DNA from: Roseobacter sp. GAI101
Lineage (GTDB): Bacteria; Pseudomonadota; Alphaproteobacteria; Rhodobacterales; Rhodobacteraceae
Length of the DNA stretch: 64,000 bases
Assembly (NCBI RefSeq): GCF_000156335.1
Contig: NZ_DS999213.1
Coordinates: 675,350 to 739,349, forward strand
Reading direction: 5' to 3'
Made by a program: the position numbers and the translations under genes
Shown here: one piece after another, positions 35,818 through 44,885 of the stretch
Position numbering within the stretch: the first letter of the stretch is position 1
How the letters are laid out: the number at the start of each line of letters is the position of its first letter
The notes under the pieces: generated by a model
Seen by the model: only the letters and a program-made list of their open reading frames with translations
The model's database searches: none
Told to the model about the DNA's origin: nothing

Positions 35818-35837
35818 CGGAAAATTCGAATTTTCCG
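35818..35837. promoter_or_regulatory. 20-bp perfect palindrome upstream of the DUF2177 gene
   Basis: CGGAAAATTCGAATTTTCCG is a perfect palindrome of the kind that dimeric repressors bind. It lies 46 bp before the DUF2177 start, within 110 bp of spacer between hflX and that gene. No regulator gene is adjacent. Confidence 0.5.
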
Positions 35838-35842
35838 GTCAA

Positions 35843-35877
35843 TTTTTTTCAAAAAAATTAGCCCGCCCGCAACAGGC
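35843..35877 (-). terminator. Probable intrinsic terminator of hflX
   Basis: On the minus strand, just after the hflX stop, GCCTG-TTG-CGGGC can form a short stem with one G-U pair, and TAATTTTTTT follows four bases later. The T-run is also one arm of the palindrome AATTTTTTTCAAAAAAATT at 35841-35859. Confidence 0.5.
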
Positions 35878-35880
35878 GCT

Positions 35881-37179
35881 CTACAAACGCTGGAACTGCG
35901 CCTCTTGCTGGGCTGACCAACGCACGGTCAGAACAAAACCGTCTTCGGTTTGTTCCTCGTTCAAAACGACCTCTTGCTCAAAGAGCCACGCGCGCTTTTT
36001 ACCCTGATCATAGCCCAGTACCAGATCAGCCTCGCGGACCACGCCTTGCAGCGCTTCGGCAATCACCGATTGCATCTGCTCCAGCCCCTCGCCCGTGATG
36101 GCCGAGATCGCCAATACGTTGGGGTCACGCTCGGCCCGCGCGCGCACGGCATCGGCGCGGTCGGGGGCCAGCAGGTCAAGCTTGTTCCAGACTTCAAAGC
36201 TGCGGGTTTCCTTGGGCACGCCCAAGGACGCCAGAATATCGCGGACGTTCTGTGCCTGCTCTTCCGTTTCGGCATGGGAAATATCGCGCACATGGCAGAT
36301 GATATCTGCCGCCAGCACTTCTTCCAATGTCGCCCGGAAGGCGGCAACCAGTTCCGTGGGCAGATCAGAGATGAAGCCGACGGTATCGCTCAGGATGATC
36401 TCGGGGCCGTCGGGCAGCACGAGGCTGCGCATGGTGGGGTCAAGGGTGGCAAAAAGCATGTCCTTGGCCATCACATCGGCACCGGTCAACCGGTTGAAAA
36501 GGGTCGATTTGCCTGCGTTGGTATAGCCGACAAGGGCCACAATCGGGTAAGGTACCTTGGCCCGGGCGGCACGGTGCAGCGCGCGTGTTTTGACGACCTT
36601 GTCGAGCTGACGGCGCAGGCGGACCAACTGTTCGTCGATGGCACGGCGGTCGGATTCAATCTGGGTTTCGCCGGGACCACCGACAAAGCCAAGCCCACCG
36701 CGCTGACGCTCAAGGTGGGTCCAGGCGCGCACAAGACGCGTTCGCTGATAGTTCAACGCCGCCATTTCAACCTGCAGTACGCCTTCGCGGGTCGCGGCGC
36801 GGTCGCTGAATATCTCGAGGATCAGACCGGTACGGTCCAGCAGTTTGACGCCCCAGGCTTTTTCCAGGTTGCGTTGCTGCACCGGGGTGACGGCCCCGTC
36901 GACCAGAACCAGTTCGACCTCGGCGGCTTCGAATTTCTGCTTCAGCTCTTCGATCTTGCCGGAACCGAACAACATGCCTGCGCTGACCGTCCGCAGCGGC
37001 ACGACGTCGGCACCTGTCACTTCAAGCTGCGGCAAGGCTTCGGCCAGGGCGACTGCTTCCGCCAAGGCGGGTTCCGCGATTCGGCGGTCATTGTTGCTTT
37101 TGATGTCAGGGTGCAACACCCAAGCCCGCGTAAACTTGGGCCCATCGGTGTCGTCGATCTGAAAAGGTGGCCGGCTCAA
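35881..37179 (-). CDS. hflX: GTPase HflX
   Basis: The 432-residue ribosome-associated GTPase rescues or splits stalled ribosomes under stress. The N-terminal HflX domain has [14 protein letters not shown] and [17 protein letters not shown]. The G domain has [19 protein letters not shown] (G1), [27 protein letters not shown] (G3) and VWNKLDLL (G4). The only start that fits the hfq junction is TTG, overlapping the hfq stop (TTGA). The gene is the last of the hfq-hflX unit. Confidence 0.93.
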
Positions 37180-37415
37180 GAGGCGTCTTCACCCTCGTAA
37201 AGCGAGATCGGCTGGCTTGGCATGATGGTCGAAATCGCGTGCTTGTACACAAGCTGCGACTGCCCATCCCGGCGCAAAAGCACGCAGAAATTGTCGAACC
37301 ATGTGATCACGCCTTGCAGCTTGACCCCGTTGATCAGGAAGATGGTGACTGGCACCTTGGTTTTGCGCACGTGATTCAGGAATGCATCCTGAAGGTTCTG
37401 TCTGTCAGACGCCAT
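37176..37415 (-). CDS. hfq: RNA chaperone Hfq
   Basis: The 79-residue Sm-like protein starts with [20 protein letters not shown] (Sm1) and has the diagnostic [10 protein letters not shown] (Sm2 KHA motif). It lacks the long disordered tail of enterobacterial Hfq, as usual in alphaproteobacteria. Hexameric Hfq pairs small RNAs with mRNAs. The gene directly precedes hflX and follows trkH in the ntr-trk-hfq block. Confidence 0.96.
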
Positions 37416-37555
37416 AGTGGTCTCGCCCTTGTTCTTGCTGTTATTCTTGCTGGTGTCCGCGGATCGAACCCCCGTTTGATTTAACTATGGCGGCCTGCGC
37501 ACAGAGATTCCACCCCCAATATGGTCAGGCCAGGTGCGACAACGTGCCTATCGTG

Positions 37556-39091
37556 TCACGCGCGCCACAAATCCGGGGTCAGTAGCGCAATAATCGCAAG
37601 TGTTTCGAGCCGTCCCAGCACCATTGCACCGGATAGGATCATTTTGGCGGTATCGCTCAGCTGGATCAGGGCGATCGGGGCATCGGCTGCAAATTCGATC
37701 AGCGGGCCGGTGGTGGTCAGGGTGGCGACGGACATCACCAATGCATCTTCGAACGGTGCACCGACGAAGGTCAGCAACAAGGTCACGCCAGCCAGCGACA
37801 CAGCAAACAGCATAAAGAAGATCCACGCGATGAAAGCACCGTTGCTTTGCAGACGGCGGCCCACGACCCCCGCACCGGAAACCGAGTTCGGATAGACCAA
37901 CCGTTCAAGTTCGCGCGCCCCGTTGCGGTAAAGCGCGAAGACCCGCAGCAGTTTTACACCGCCCGCGGTGGTCGCAACGCCACCCCCGATCAGCGCAAGG
38001 CCCATCAGGATCAGACCGGGCGTGTCCAGCCCGGACCAGCTTTGGGCCTGTCCCCAGGATGCGCTGACGAAACCGGTCGTGGTCAGGAAAGACGTCACCG
38101 TGAACACCGCCCCCCACAGTGCCCCAAAGGTCTCCTGTCCTTCGGCGCTGGCCGCCACATCGAAAGCGCCGATGAAATGGCGGGCAAACAGCATGATCGG
38201 CACACCGAATATCAGTGCCAGCCCCATGCGAAATTCGGGGTCCGTGCGCAGCCCGCCTTGGGTGGCGGTAATCGTATCCTTGGAAAACGTCAGCCGGGAC
38301 AGGGAAAACAGCATGAATAACATCATCACGAATTCCGCGCCGAAACCGACGCCGGTGTCGTGTGTGCCACCCAGTGGCGAGATGCCCGAGGTCGCCATGA
38401 CCGACATCGCATGGCACAGCGCCACCAGCGACCGGTCCCCGTTTGCCAGCAACAAGACCCACAGCAACAGCGTGAGCGCCAGATAGGTCGGGGCCAGCGC
38501 CGCCGCCGTCCGCAGCAGTCGCAAGCGCGGGTTGACCGGGGCCGTCGTGCTGCGGCGAGCATCGGGGTTGCCCGGCTCTGCCTGCGCGGTGACCTCGAAA
38601 CCGCCAAGGTGCAGCGGTGCGAGGATGGCCGAGGCCGCGATCCACATCAAGAGCCCGCCCATCCACGCCACCTGCGCGCGCCATAGGTGCAAGCTGTCGC
38701 TCAGGCGTCCGGGGTCTTCGAACATGGAGGCACCGGTGGTCGTGATGGCGCTGACCATGTCGAAATAGGCGTTGATAAACCGGGTGGTCGGCAAGGCCTC
38801 GAGAAAGGGGATCGTCAGAAGTGCGGGCAGCAGCAAAAAGCTGGACAGCAGTGACAGCAGCGGGCCCAAGGCCCCGTGACGGGTCTTGCGCCCGGAATGG
38901 GCGATCCCGATCAGGGTGAAAACCACCATGCCCAGAATACAGGAATAGAAAAATGCCCGCGATGCCAGATGGTCGCGGGTCACCACCGCATAAAACGCCG
39001 GGATGATCATCGAGGCGCAGAAAATGCCGAAGATCAGCAAGAACAACGGCAATTCCACGAAACCGGCCCTGATCTGGCTTTTGCGTCTCAT
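37556..39091 (-). CDS. trkH: Trk potassium uptake system, membrane subunit TrkH
   Basis: The 511-residue protein has about ten transmembrane segments and the four pore-loop regions of the Trk/Ktr family. These include SAITTTGASMFEDP, MSVMATSGISPLGG, TVTSFLTTTGFVSASWG and SVATLTTTGPLIEF, each with a TTG/TSG selectivity-filter motif. It conducts potassium under control of TrkA, whose gene lies directly upstream. A stretch of 140 bp without a recognised gene separates it from hfq. Confidence 0.93.
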   Translation of the reverse strand: MRRKSQIRAGFVELPLFLLIFGIFCASMIIPAFYAVVTRDHLASRAFFYSCILGMVVFTLIGIAHSGRKTRHGALGPLLSLLSSFLLLPALLTIPFLEALPTTRFINAYFDMVSAITTTGASMFEDPGRLSDSLHLWRAQVAWMGGLLMWIAASAILAPLHLGGFEVTAQAEPGNPDARRSTTAPVNPRLRLLRTAAALAPTYLALTLLLWVLLLANGDRSLVALCHAMSVMATSGISPLGGTHDTGVGFGAEFVMMLFMLFSLSRLTFSKDTITATQGGLRTDPEFRMGLALIFGVPIMLFARHFIGAFDVAASAEGQETFGALWGAVFTVTSFLTTTGFVSASWGQAQSWSGLDTPGLILMGLALIGGGVATTAGGVKLLRVFALYRNGARELERLVYPNSVSGAGVVGRRLQSNGAFIAWIFFMLFAVSLAGVTLLLTFVGAPFEDALVMSVATLTTTGPLIEFAADAPIALIQLSDTAKMILSGAMVLGRLETLAIIALLTPDLWRA

Positions 39092-39131
39092 GCGGTGTCG
39101 CCCCGTTCTTGCATTGGAACCTGTCGTTGCA

Positions 39132-40508
39132 TCAGAAAAAGTCGATCGAGACCTGCATCAACTGTTCGACCTGCGGCACATCCTTGGCCAGACAGAAAAC
39201 AGCGATCACGTCACCTTCTTCGATACGGGTGCTGCCAAGAGGCCGGATCACCTGATCGCCCTTGCGGACCATCCCCATCAGCGCCCCTTCGGGGAAATCA
39301 ATCTCTGAGACACGTCGGCCGGCGATCGGCGATGTGGACAACACTTCGGCCTCGATCACCTCGGCCTCGGCGTCGCCGATGGAATAAACCGACCGGACGC
39401 GGCCATGCCGGATATGGCGCAGGATCGAACTGACGGTGGTGGCGCGCGGGTTGATGTAGGCATCAATGCCCAGCGGTTCCATCAAGGGGACCAGCGTCGG
39501 GTCGTTGATCAGGGCGATCACATAGGGGCACCCTTCGGCCTTGGCGCGCACGCAGGCCAGCATGTTGGTCTTGTCGTCGTCGGTGATGGCCATCATGGCG
39601 TCGGCACGGCTGATCCCTGCTTCGGCCAACAAGGACGCGTCCAGACCGTCGCCATTCAGCACGATCGTGCGTTCCAGCGCTTCGGCGGCAAGTTCTGCAA
39701 TGGCGCGGCTTTTCTCGATCATCTTGACGCGCACACGCTTTTCGCGCTGCTCAAGGCTTTGAGCCACGGCAAGGCCCACATTGCCCCCGCCGACCAGCAC
39801 GACGCGTTCCAGCTTGCTGGTGGTCTTGCCGAAAATCTCCAACGTGCGCGGAATGTCCTCGCGGTGGCTGAATACATAGCAGGCGTCGCCGACAAACAGC
39901 TGGTCCTTGGATTCCGGTGCAAACAGCGTGCCATCACGGCGCACACCGACGACCACGGCGCGCAGGGTGGAAAACAGGTCGGTCAGCTGGCGCAAGGGCG
40001 TGTTGACGACGGGGCAGTCTTCTTCGATCTGGATACCGATCAGATGGGCCATCCCGTCCATGAAAACTTCGGTGTCGAAAGCGGCAGGTGCCGACAGGCG
40101 TTGCAGGGCCGCGGCCGCAACTTCCTTTTCGGGGCTGATCACCACGTCGATGGGCATGTGATCGCGGCGGTACAGGTCGGAATAGATCGCGGTCAGATAG
40201 GATTGGCTGCGCAGGCGCGCGATCTTGCGGTTGATGCCAAAGACCGAATGGGCAACCTGACAGGTCACCATGTTGACCTCGTCGGAATGGGTGGCAGCAA
40301 TGATCATTTCGGCGTCGCGGGCCCCGGCGCGGTCCAGCACATCGGGATAGCTTGCAAAACCGGCGATGCCCTGAACATCCAGCGTATCAGTCGCACGGCG
40401 TACCAGATCGGCGTTGCTGTCCACGATCGTGACGTCGTTGCGTTCCCCGGACAAATGGCGCGCAATTTGCCAGCCAACCTGACCTGCGCCACAAATAATC
40501 ACTTTCAT
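39132..40508 (-). CDS. trkA: Trk potassium uptake system, NAD-binding subunit TrkA
   Basis: The 458-residue peripheral subunit has two RCK repeats. Each has a Rossmann motif (GAGQVGWQIARHLSGE and VGGGNVGLAVAQSLE) and a C-terminal TrkA-C domain. TrkA binds NAD(H)/ATP and gates TrkH. The start MKVIICGAGQVG has AAGGAACCC upstream; an upstream 13-codon extension is not conserved. It is divergent from the lipoprotein gene. Confidence 0.93.
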   Translation of the reverse strand: MKVIICGAGQVGWQIARHLSGERNDVTIVDSNADLVRRATDTLDVQGIAGFASYPDVLDRAGARDAEMIIAATHSDEVNMVTCQVAHSVFGINRKIARLRSQSYLTAIYSDLYRRDHMPIDVVISPEKEVAAAALQRLSAPAAFDTEVFMDGMAHLIGIQIEEDCPVVNTPLRQLTDLFSTLRAVVVGVRRDGTLFAPESKDQLFVGDACYVFSHREDIPRTLEIFGKTTSKLERVVLVGGGNVGLAVAQSLEQREKRVRVKMIEKSRAIAELAAEALERTIVLNGDGLDASLLAEAGISRADAMMAITDDDKTNMLACVRAKAEGCPYVIALINDPTLVPLMEPLGIDAYINPRATTVSSILRHIRHGRVRSVYSIGDAEAEVIEAEVLSTSPIAGRRVSEIDFPEGALMGMVRKGDQVIRPLGSTRIEEGDVIAVFCLAKDVPQVEQLMQVSIDFF

Positions 40509-40643
40509 GAAGGGTTCCTTTGGCTTCGTGCCCGATGGCCCAAACAAGGGTAAACACCGGATGGACCGTCATTTTGAATGACAGATGGCTATGCAAGGGT
40601 CAATTCAAATGTCAAAATGGGGATAGCACAAGGGGTGGGAACG

Positions 40644-41114
40644 ATGAGGATTCGACTGATTTTCACAAGCGGCCTGCTGGCTGTGTCGGCGTGCGCGCCC
40701 TTGAACATCTATTACAAGCCCGGTGCCAGCGTTGCCGTCGCGCAGCGCCAGACCACTGCCTGCAAGGTCGATGCCTTGGCCAAGGTCCCTGTCTCGACCC
40801 AGATTGTCCGCGAACCGCCCTATTATGTTCCGCCACGCCTTCAGTGCAACAACGAGGGGCAATGCGTGGCCATACCGGGGTATTTCGAACCGGGCGAGAT
40901 CTATACCGTTGACCGCAACCTCGGTCTACGCAAGCAGGTCGAAGTGCAATGTATGGCGGACGCCGGTTTTGCGCCCGTATCCATCCCCCCCTGTCCGCAG
41001 GGCGTGGCCAAGGCCGCCCCGGTGCGGGCAACTGCCACCCTGCCCCCGTTATCCGAAAAATCCTGCGTAATCCGAAATCGGGACGGCAGTTTCCAGATCG
41101 TCAACCAAGGCTAA
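40644..41114 (+). CDS. Cysteine-rich putative lipoprotein, function unknown
   Basis: The 156-residue product has a lipoprotein signal (LIFTSGLLAVSAC, lipobox Cys17). The mature part has conserved-looking pairs of cysteines (TACKVD, LQCNNEGQCVA, VQCMAD, PPCPQG, KSCVIR), proline-rich stretches and no membrane segment. It is probably a periplasm-facing, disulfide-bonded lipoprotein. I do not recognise the family with certainty. Inside a minus-strand ntr-trk block it is the only plus-strand gene and it converges on ntrX with an 11-bp gap. AGGGGTGGGA precedes the ATG. Confidence 0.75.
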   Translation: MRIRLIFTSGLLAVSACAPLNIYYKPGASVAVAQRQTTACKVDALAKVPVSTQIVREPPYYVPPRLQCNNEGQCVAIPGYFEPGEIYTVDRNLGLRKQVEVQCMADAGFAPVSIPPCPQGVAKAAPVRATATLPPLSEKSCVIRNRDGSFQIVNQG

Positions 41115-41125
41115 CGCCGCTCAGG

Positions 41126-42538
41126 TCAGGTCACCGCATCGGCGTCCTCGTCGACATGGGCGATGCGCGTGCCGGACTTGGCCGAGGTCACGACCCCGAG
41201 GCTTTTCAGCTTGCGGTGCAGCGCCGACCGTTCCATGCCGACAAAGTTCGCGGTGCGGCTGATGTTGCCACCAAACCGGTTGATCTGGGTCAGAAGATAT
41301 TCACGCTCAAACGCCTCGCGGGCTTCACGCAATGGCAGGGTCGCCAGCGCACCGGACAGAACGACGCGGCCGTCTTCGTCGGTGTTCTCATCCTCCCCGG
41401 GCAATTCGCGCGCTTCGATCGGGCCGGACCCGTCGCCAAGGATCAGCACCCGTTCCACGAGGTTTTTCAACTGGCGCACGTTGCCGGGCCAGATCATGGT
41501 CTGCAGCAAGGCCACGGCGTCATCGGTGAATGACCGCAACGGCAGCCCTTGGGACGCGTTGAAATCATTGATGAAATGTTCTGCCAGAACCGGAATGTCC
41601 TCGCGCCGGTCTTCGAGGGACGGCACCGAAATGGGCACCACGTTCAGCCGGTGATAAAGCTCCTGACGGAAGGTTTCCGCACGGATTGCAGCATCGAGAT
41701 CCTTGTTCGTGCTGGAAATTACCCGCAGATCGACTCGGATTTTATCGGCCCCGCCGACGCGGGTGAACTGCTGATCCACCAGCACGCGCAAAATCTTCGA
41801 CTGGGTGCCAAGCGGCAGATCCGCGACCTCGTCAAAGAAAATCACACCGCCATGGGCCTGTTCCAGCAACCCCGGTTCAACGCCTCGCTCGGGGGTTTCA
41901 CGGCCAAACAGCACGTCTTCCATCCGGTCGGGTGCAACGCTGGCGCAGTTGACGGTGACAAAGGGCGCAGAGGCGCGCGCGGAATTGGCATGGATATAGC
42001 GCGCGGCGATTTCCTTGCCCGCCCCGGCAGGTCCGCGCAGCATCACCCGCCCGTTCGATTTCGTGACCTTGTCCAACTGCCCCATCAACGTCTTGAAAGC
42101 GGTCGAGGTACCGATCATTTCGGTGCTGGTCACGTCGCGCCGCTTGAGGCTCTGGTTTTCGCGGCGCAAGCGCGAGGTTTCCATCGCCCGGCGGATCACC
42201 ACCAGCAACTGGTCAATGTTAAAGGGTTTTTCGATGAAATCATACGCGCCCTGCTTGATCGCTGCGACGGCAATTTCAATGTTCCCATGCCCCGAGATGA
42301 TGACCACCGGCACATCCGGATTGTCCCGCTTCACGGATTTCAAGATGTCGATCCCGTCCATCCGGCTGTCCTTGAGCCAGATGTCCAGCACCATCAGCGC
42401 AGGTGCTTCGGCATTGATGGCGTTCATCGCCTCGTCCGAATTGCCAGCAAGCCGGGTGGCATAGCCTTCGTCCTCGAGGATATCGGAAATCAATTCCCGA
42501 ATGTCGCGTTCATCGTCCACGATTAGGATGTCACTCAT
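41126..42538 (-). CDS. ntrX: Response regulator NtrX (AAA+ activator lacking GAFTGA)
   Basis: The 470-residue regulator has an N-terminal receiver (ILIVDDERDIRELISDIL, phospho-Asp in LMVLDIWLKDSRMDG), an AAA+ domain (GPAGAGKEIAARYIH Walker A, GGVIFFDEVADLPL Walker B) and a C-terminal Fis-type helix-turn-helix (GNISRTANFVGMERSALHRKL). The sigma-54 contact loop GAFTGA is missing: LFGRETPERGVEPGLLEQA stands in its place. It should therefore not be a classical sigma-54 activator. The ntrY stop overlaps its first codons. NtrY-NtrX respond to nitrogen, redox or envelope cues in related species. Confidence 0.93.
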   Translation of the reverse strand: MSDILIVDDERDIRELISDILEDEGYATRLAGNSDEAMNAINAEAPALMVLDIWLKDSRMDGIDILKSVKRDNPDVPVVIISGHGNIEIAVAAIKQGAYDFIEKPFNIDQLLVVIRRAMETSRLRRENQSLKRRDVTSTEMIGTSTAFKTLMGQLDKVTKSNGRVMLRGPAGAGKEIAARYIHANSARASAPFVTVNCASVAPDRMEDVLFGRETPERGVEPGLLEQAHGGVIFFDEVADLPLGTQSKILRVLVDQQFTRVGGADKIRVDLRVISSTNKDLDAAIRAETFRQELYHRLNVVPISVPSLEDRREDIPVLAEHFINDFNASQGLPLRSFTDDAVALLQTMIWPGNVRQLKNLVERVLILGDGSGPIEARELPGEDENTDEDGRVVLSGALATLPLREAREAFEREYLLTQINRFGGNISRTANFVGMERSALHRKLKSLGVVTSAKSGTRIAHVDEDADAVT

Positions 42539-44783
42539 CTTGGGTCTCCAATGCGTTGGGCTGAGAGGTTGGGGCCAGGGGCAAGGTGATGATTGCCATG
42601 GCACCGAAATGGGTCTGGTTGGCGAAGGTCGGGGCGTTTTCCAGCGTCAAAGTGCCGCCGTGTTCTTCGATGATCTTCTTGACGATGGGCAGGCCAAGGC
42701 CGGTACCTTCGCTGCGGGTCGTCACATAGGGCTCGAACAGGCGGGCGCGGTCTTCGGGAAGGCCGATGCCGTTGTCGGCGATGGTGATTTCGACGGTTTT
42801 TTCAGTGGTGCGCAGCTTGACCTCTATCTGCGGGTCCAGATCATCAGGGGCCGCGTCTTTCTGAAGGCTTTCAATGGCTTCGCCGGCGTTCTTGATCAGG
42901 TTGGTCAACGCTTGTGACATCATCGTGGCGTCGATCTGCGCGATCACAGGTGCGCTTGGTTGATCGACGGTGATCCTGACGCCGGGCTGCCCGGCCTGCT
43001 GCAACATGACGGCGTCGTGCACCAGCTTTGTCACATCCTGAAGCGATGTTTCAGGCTCCGGCATCCGCGCAAACTTTGAGAATTCGTCGACGATGCGCCG
43101 CAGGTCGCCGGTCTGGCGGATGATCACGCCGGTCATCTGCTCAAGCTTCGCTGCGTCATCGGGCAGTTTGGGGCCGAATTTGCGCTGGATGCGTTCCGCG
43201 CTCAGCTGGATCGGGGTCAGCGGGTTCTTGATCTCGTGGGCGATGCGACGGGCTACGTCGCCCCACGCCGCCATTCGCTGGGCGCTGACCAGATCGGTCA
43301 CGTCATCGAAGGCGACCACATAGCCTTCCAGCCTGCCTTCGTCCGTGCGCCGCGTGGCGACGCGCACCAGCAGGTTTTCCATCCGGCCTTGACGCGATAC
43401 CTTTACCTCGCCTTGCGCCACCTCGCCCCGGCCTGTCACGACGGTATCGAACAATGGGCCGAATTCGGGCACGGCGACTGAAATCGCAAGCGATTGCTGG
43501 TCTTCTTCCCAGTCCAGCAAGCGCATGGCAGAGCGGTTGACGAAGGCCACACGCCCCTCCGGGTCCAACCCGACAACGCCTGATGTGACTGAACTGAGCA
43601 CGGAATCGAACAGGCGACGGCGGCGTTCGATCTGGCGGGTGTTGTCCAGCAACGTCTCGCGCTGGCCCTTCAATTGCTTGGTCATCTGGTTGAAATAGCG
43701 CCCCAGCATCGCGATTTCGTCGTCGCCCTTTTCTTCGCGCACCTGCACCTCGAGGTCGCCTGCCCCGACCTGCTGCGCCGCACCGGTCAACCGCCCTACG
43801 GGGCCGGACAGCCGTTCGGCGAACCACAGGCCCAGCCAGACGGCGGCCAAAATCAGGATCAAAGCAAAGCCCACATAAAGCAGGCCGAATTCGAACAGCA
43901 GCTTGCCGCGCTCGCTTTCAAGCTGTTGATACAGCCGGACTGTTTCCTTGGTCTCGTCCAGCAGGGACAGGATTTCACCATCCACATCGCGGCTAATGTA
44001 AAGGTAGCGATCCAGATAAGAGCCCAGCAGGATAAGCGCGCGAAATTCGTTGTTGGGCCAATCTTCGATGACCACCGGGGACCCCTCGTTGGAGCGGGCT
44101 TCGGCGATCTGCTCGGCCGTGGGCGCATCGTAGTCAAACAGGTAGGACCTGTCCCCCCGCGCCCGAATTTCTGCTGTGCCATCAATCAGATAAGCCTCCC
44201 GCAGGCCACGCTGAATCTGGCGCTGGCCTTCGGCCAAAAGTTGCGTGTCGGGAATGTTGACCCCTTGGGCGCGGGCGGCTTCGATCGCACGTGCAAGGGT
44301 GACGGCATCGGTGCGCAGATCGTCGCGCTGTTCGAATTCGTAGGCTTCGGCAGCGGCCAGTGAATTGCCCACCACGCTGCGCACTCGATCGGAAAACCAT
44401 CCCTCGAGGCCGACATTGATCGTGAGCCCCGCAAAAACCGCAACGCTGACCGTCGGGATCAGCGCCATTAGCGCGAACACACCCGTCAGCCGCAAATGCA
44501 ACCGTGATCCGGCTGACTTCGCCCGCCGCGCGGCAACCAGACGCGCGATCTGGCTAAAGACCAGGGCGGCGACCAGCAGAATATAAACAAGGTCGGTCAG
44601 CAGGATCAGCCGCAGGCTGGGCGTATTGGCCCCCTGCCCCAATGGCCCCAGCACCAGATAGGTGACAAGCGCCAAGATCGGCCCCAGGACCACAAGCCCG
44701 AAGGTCGCCAGATTGCGATAGCGCCGAACACGGCGTAACCGCTCCAGCCGCAATAGATAATAGCTGCGTGACCGGGTTAGCAC
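42531..44783 (-). CDS. ntrY: Sensor histidine kinase NtrY
   Basis: The 750-residue membrane kinase has N-terminal transmembrane helices and a periplasmic region of about 200 residues. A further helix and a HAMP segment (LSGPVGRLTGAAQQVGAGDLEV) follow, then a PAS region (SVTSGVVGLDPEGRVAFVNR). The kinase core has HisKA ([20 protein letters not shown]) and HATPase (ADNGIGLPEDRARLF, GTGLGLPIVKKII). It starts with GTG, preceded by GAGGAT, and overlaps ntrX by eight bases. About 100 bp separate it from ntrC. Confidence 0.93.
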   Translation of the reverse strand: MLTRSRSYYLLRLERLRRVRRYRNLATFGLVVLGPILALVTYLVLGPLGQGANTPSLRLILLTDLVYILLVAALVFSQIARLVAARRAKSAGSRLHLRLTGVFALMALIPTVSVAVFAGLTINVGLEGWFSDRVRSVVGNSLAAAEAYEFEQRDDLRTDAVTLARAIEAARAQGVNIPDTQLLAEGQRQIQRGLREAYLIDGTAEIRARGDRSYLFDYDAPTAEQIAEARSNEGSPVVIEDWPNNEFRALILLGSYLDRYLYISRDVDGEILSLLDETKETVRLYQQLESERGKLLFEFGLLYVGFALILILAAVWLGLWFAERLSGPVGRLTGAAQQVGAGDLEVQVREEKGDDEIAMLGRYFNQMTKQLKGQRETLLDNTRQIERRRRLFDSVLSSVTSGVVGLDPEGRVAFVNRSAMRLLDWEEDQQSLAISVAVPEFGPLFDTVVTGRGEVAQGEVKVSRQGRMENLLVRVATRRTDEGRLEGYVVAFDDVTDLVSAQRMAAWGDVARRIAHEIKNPLTPIQLSAERIQRKFGPKLPDDAAKLEQMTGVIIRQTGDLRRIVDEFSKFARMPEPETSLQDVTKLVHDAVMLQQAGQPGVRITVDQPSAPVIAQIDATMMSQALTNLIKNAGEAIESLQKDAAPDDLDPQIEVKLRTTEKTVEITIADNGIGLPEDRARLFEPYVTTRSEGTGLGLPIVKKIIEEHGGTLTLENAPTFANQTHFGAMAIITLPLAPTSQPNALETQDE

Positions 44784-44885
44784 CCGCTATCCTCACCGAT
44801 GATGTGATGCATAACTGCACCAACCGCCCATTTATGTGGTCCTGATCAGGGTCTGATACCTGATGGCCACGGTTATGTGGCTCTT

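Noticed and set aside
37460-37490. T-arm-like sequence GGTTCGATCC on the minus strand in the hfq leader
   Set aside because: The flanking bases do not form a 5-bp T stem or a 7-bp acceptor stem, and no anticodon arm can be placed, so it is not a tRNA or tmRNA end.
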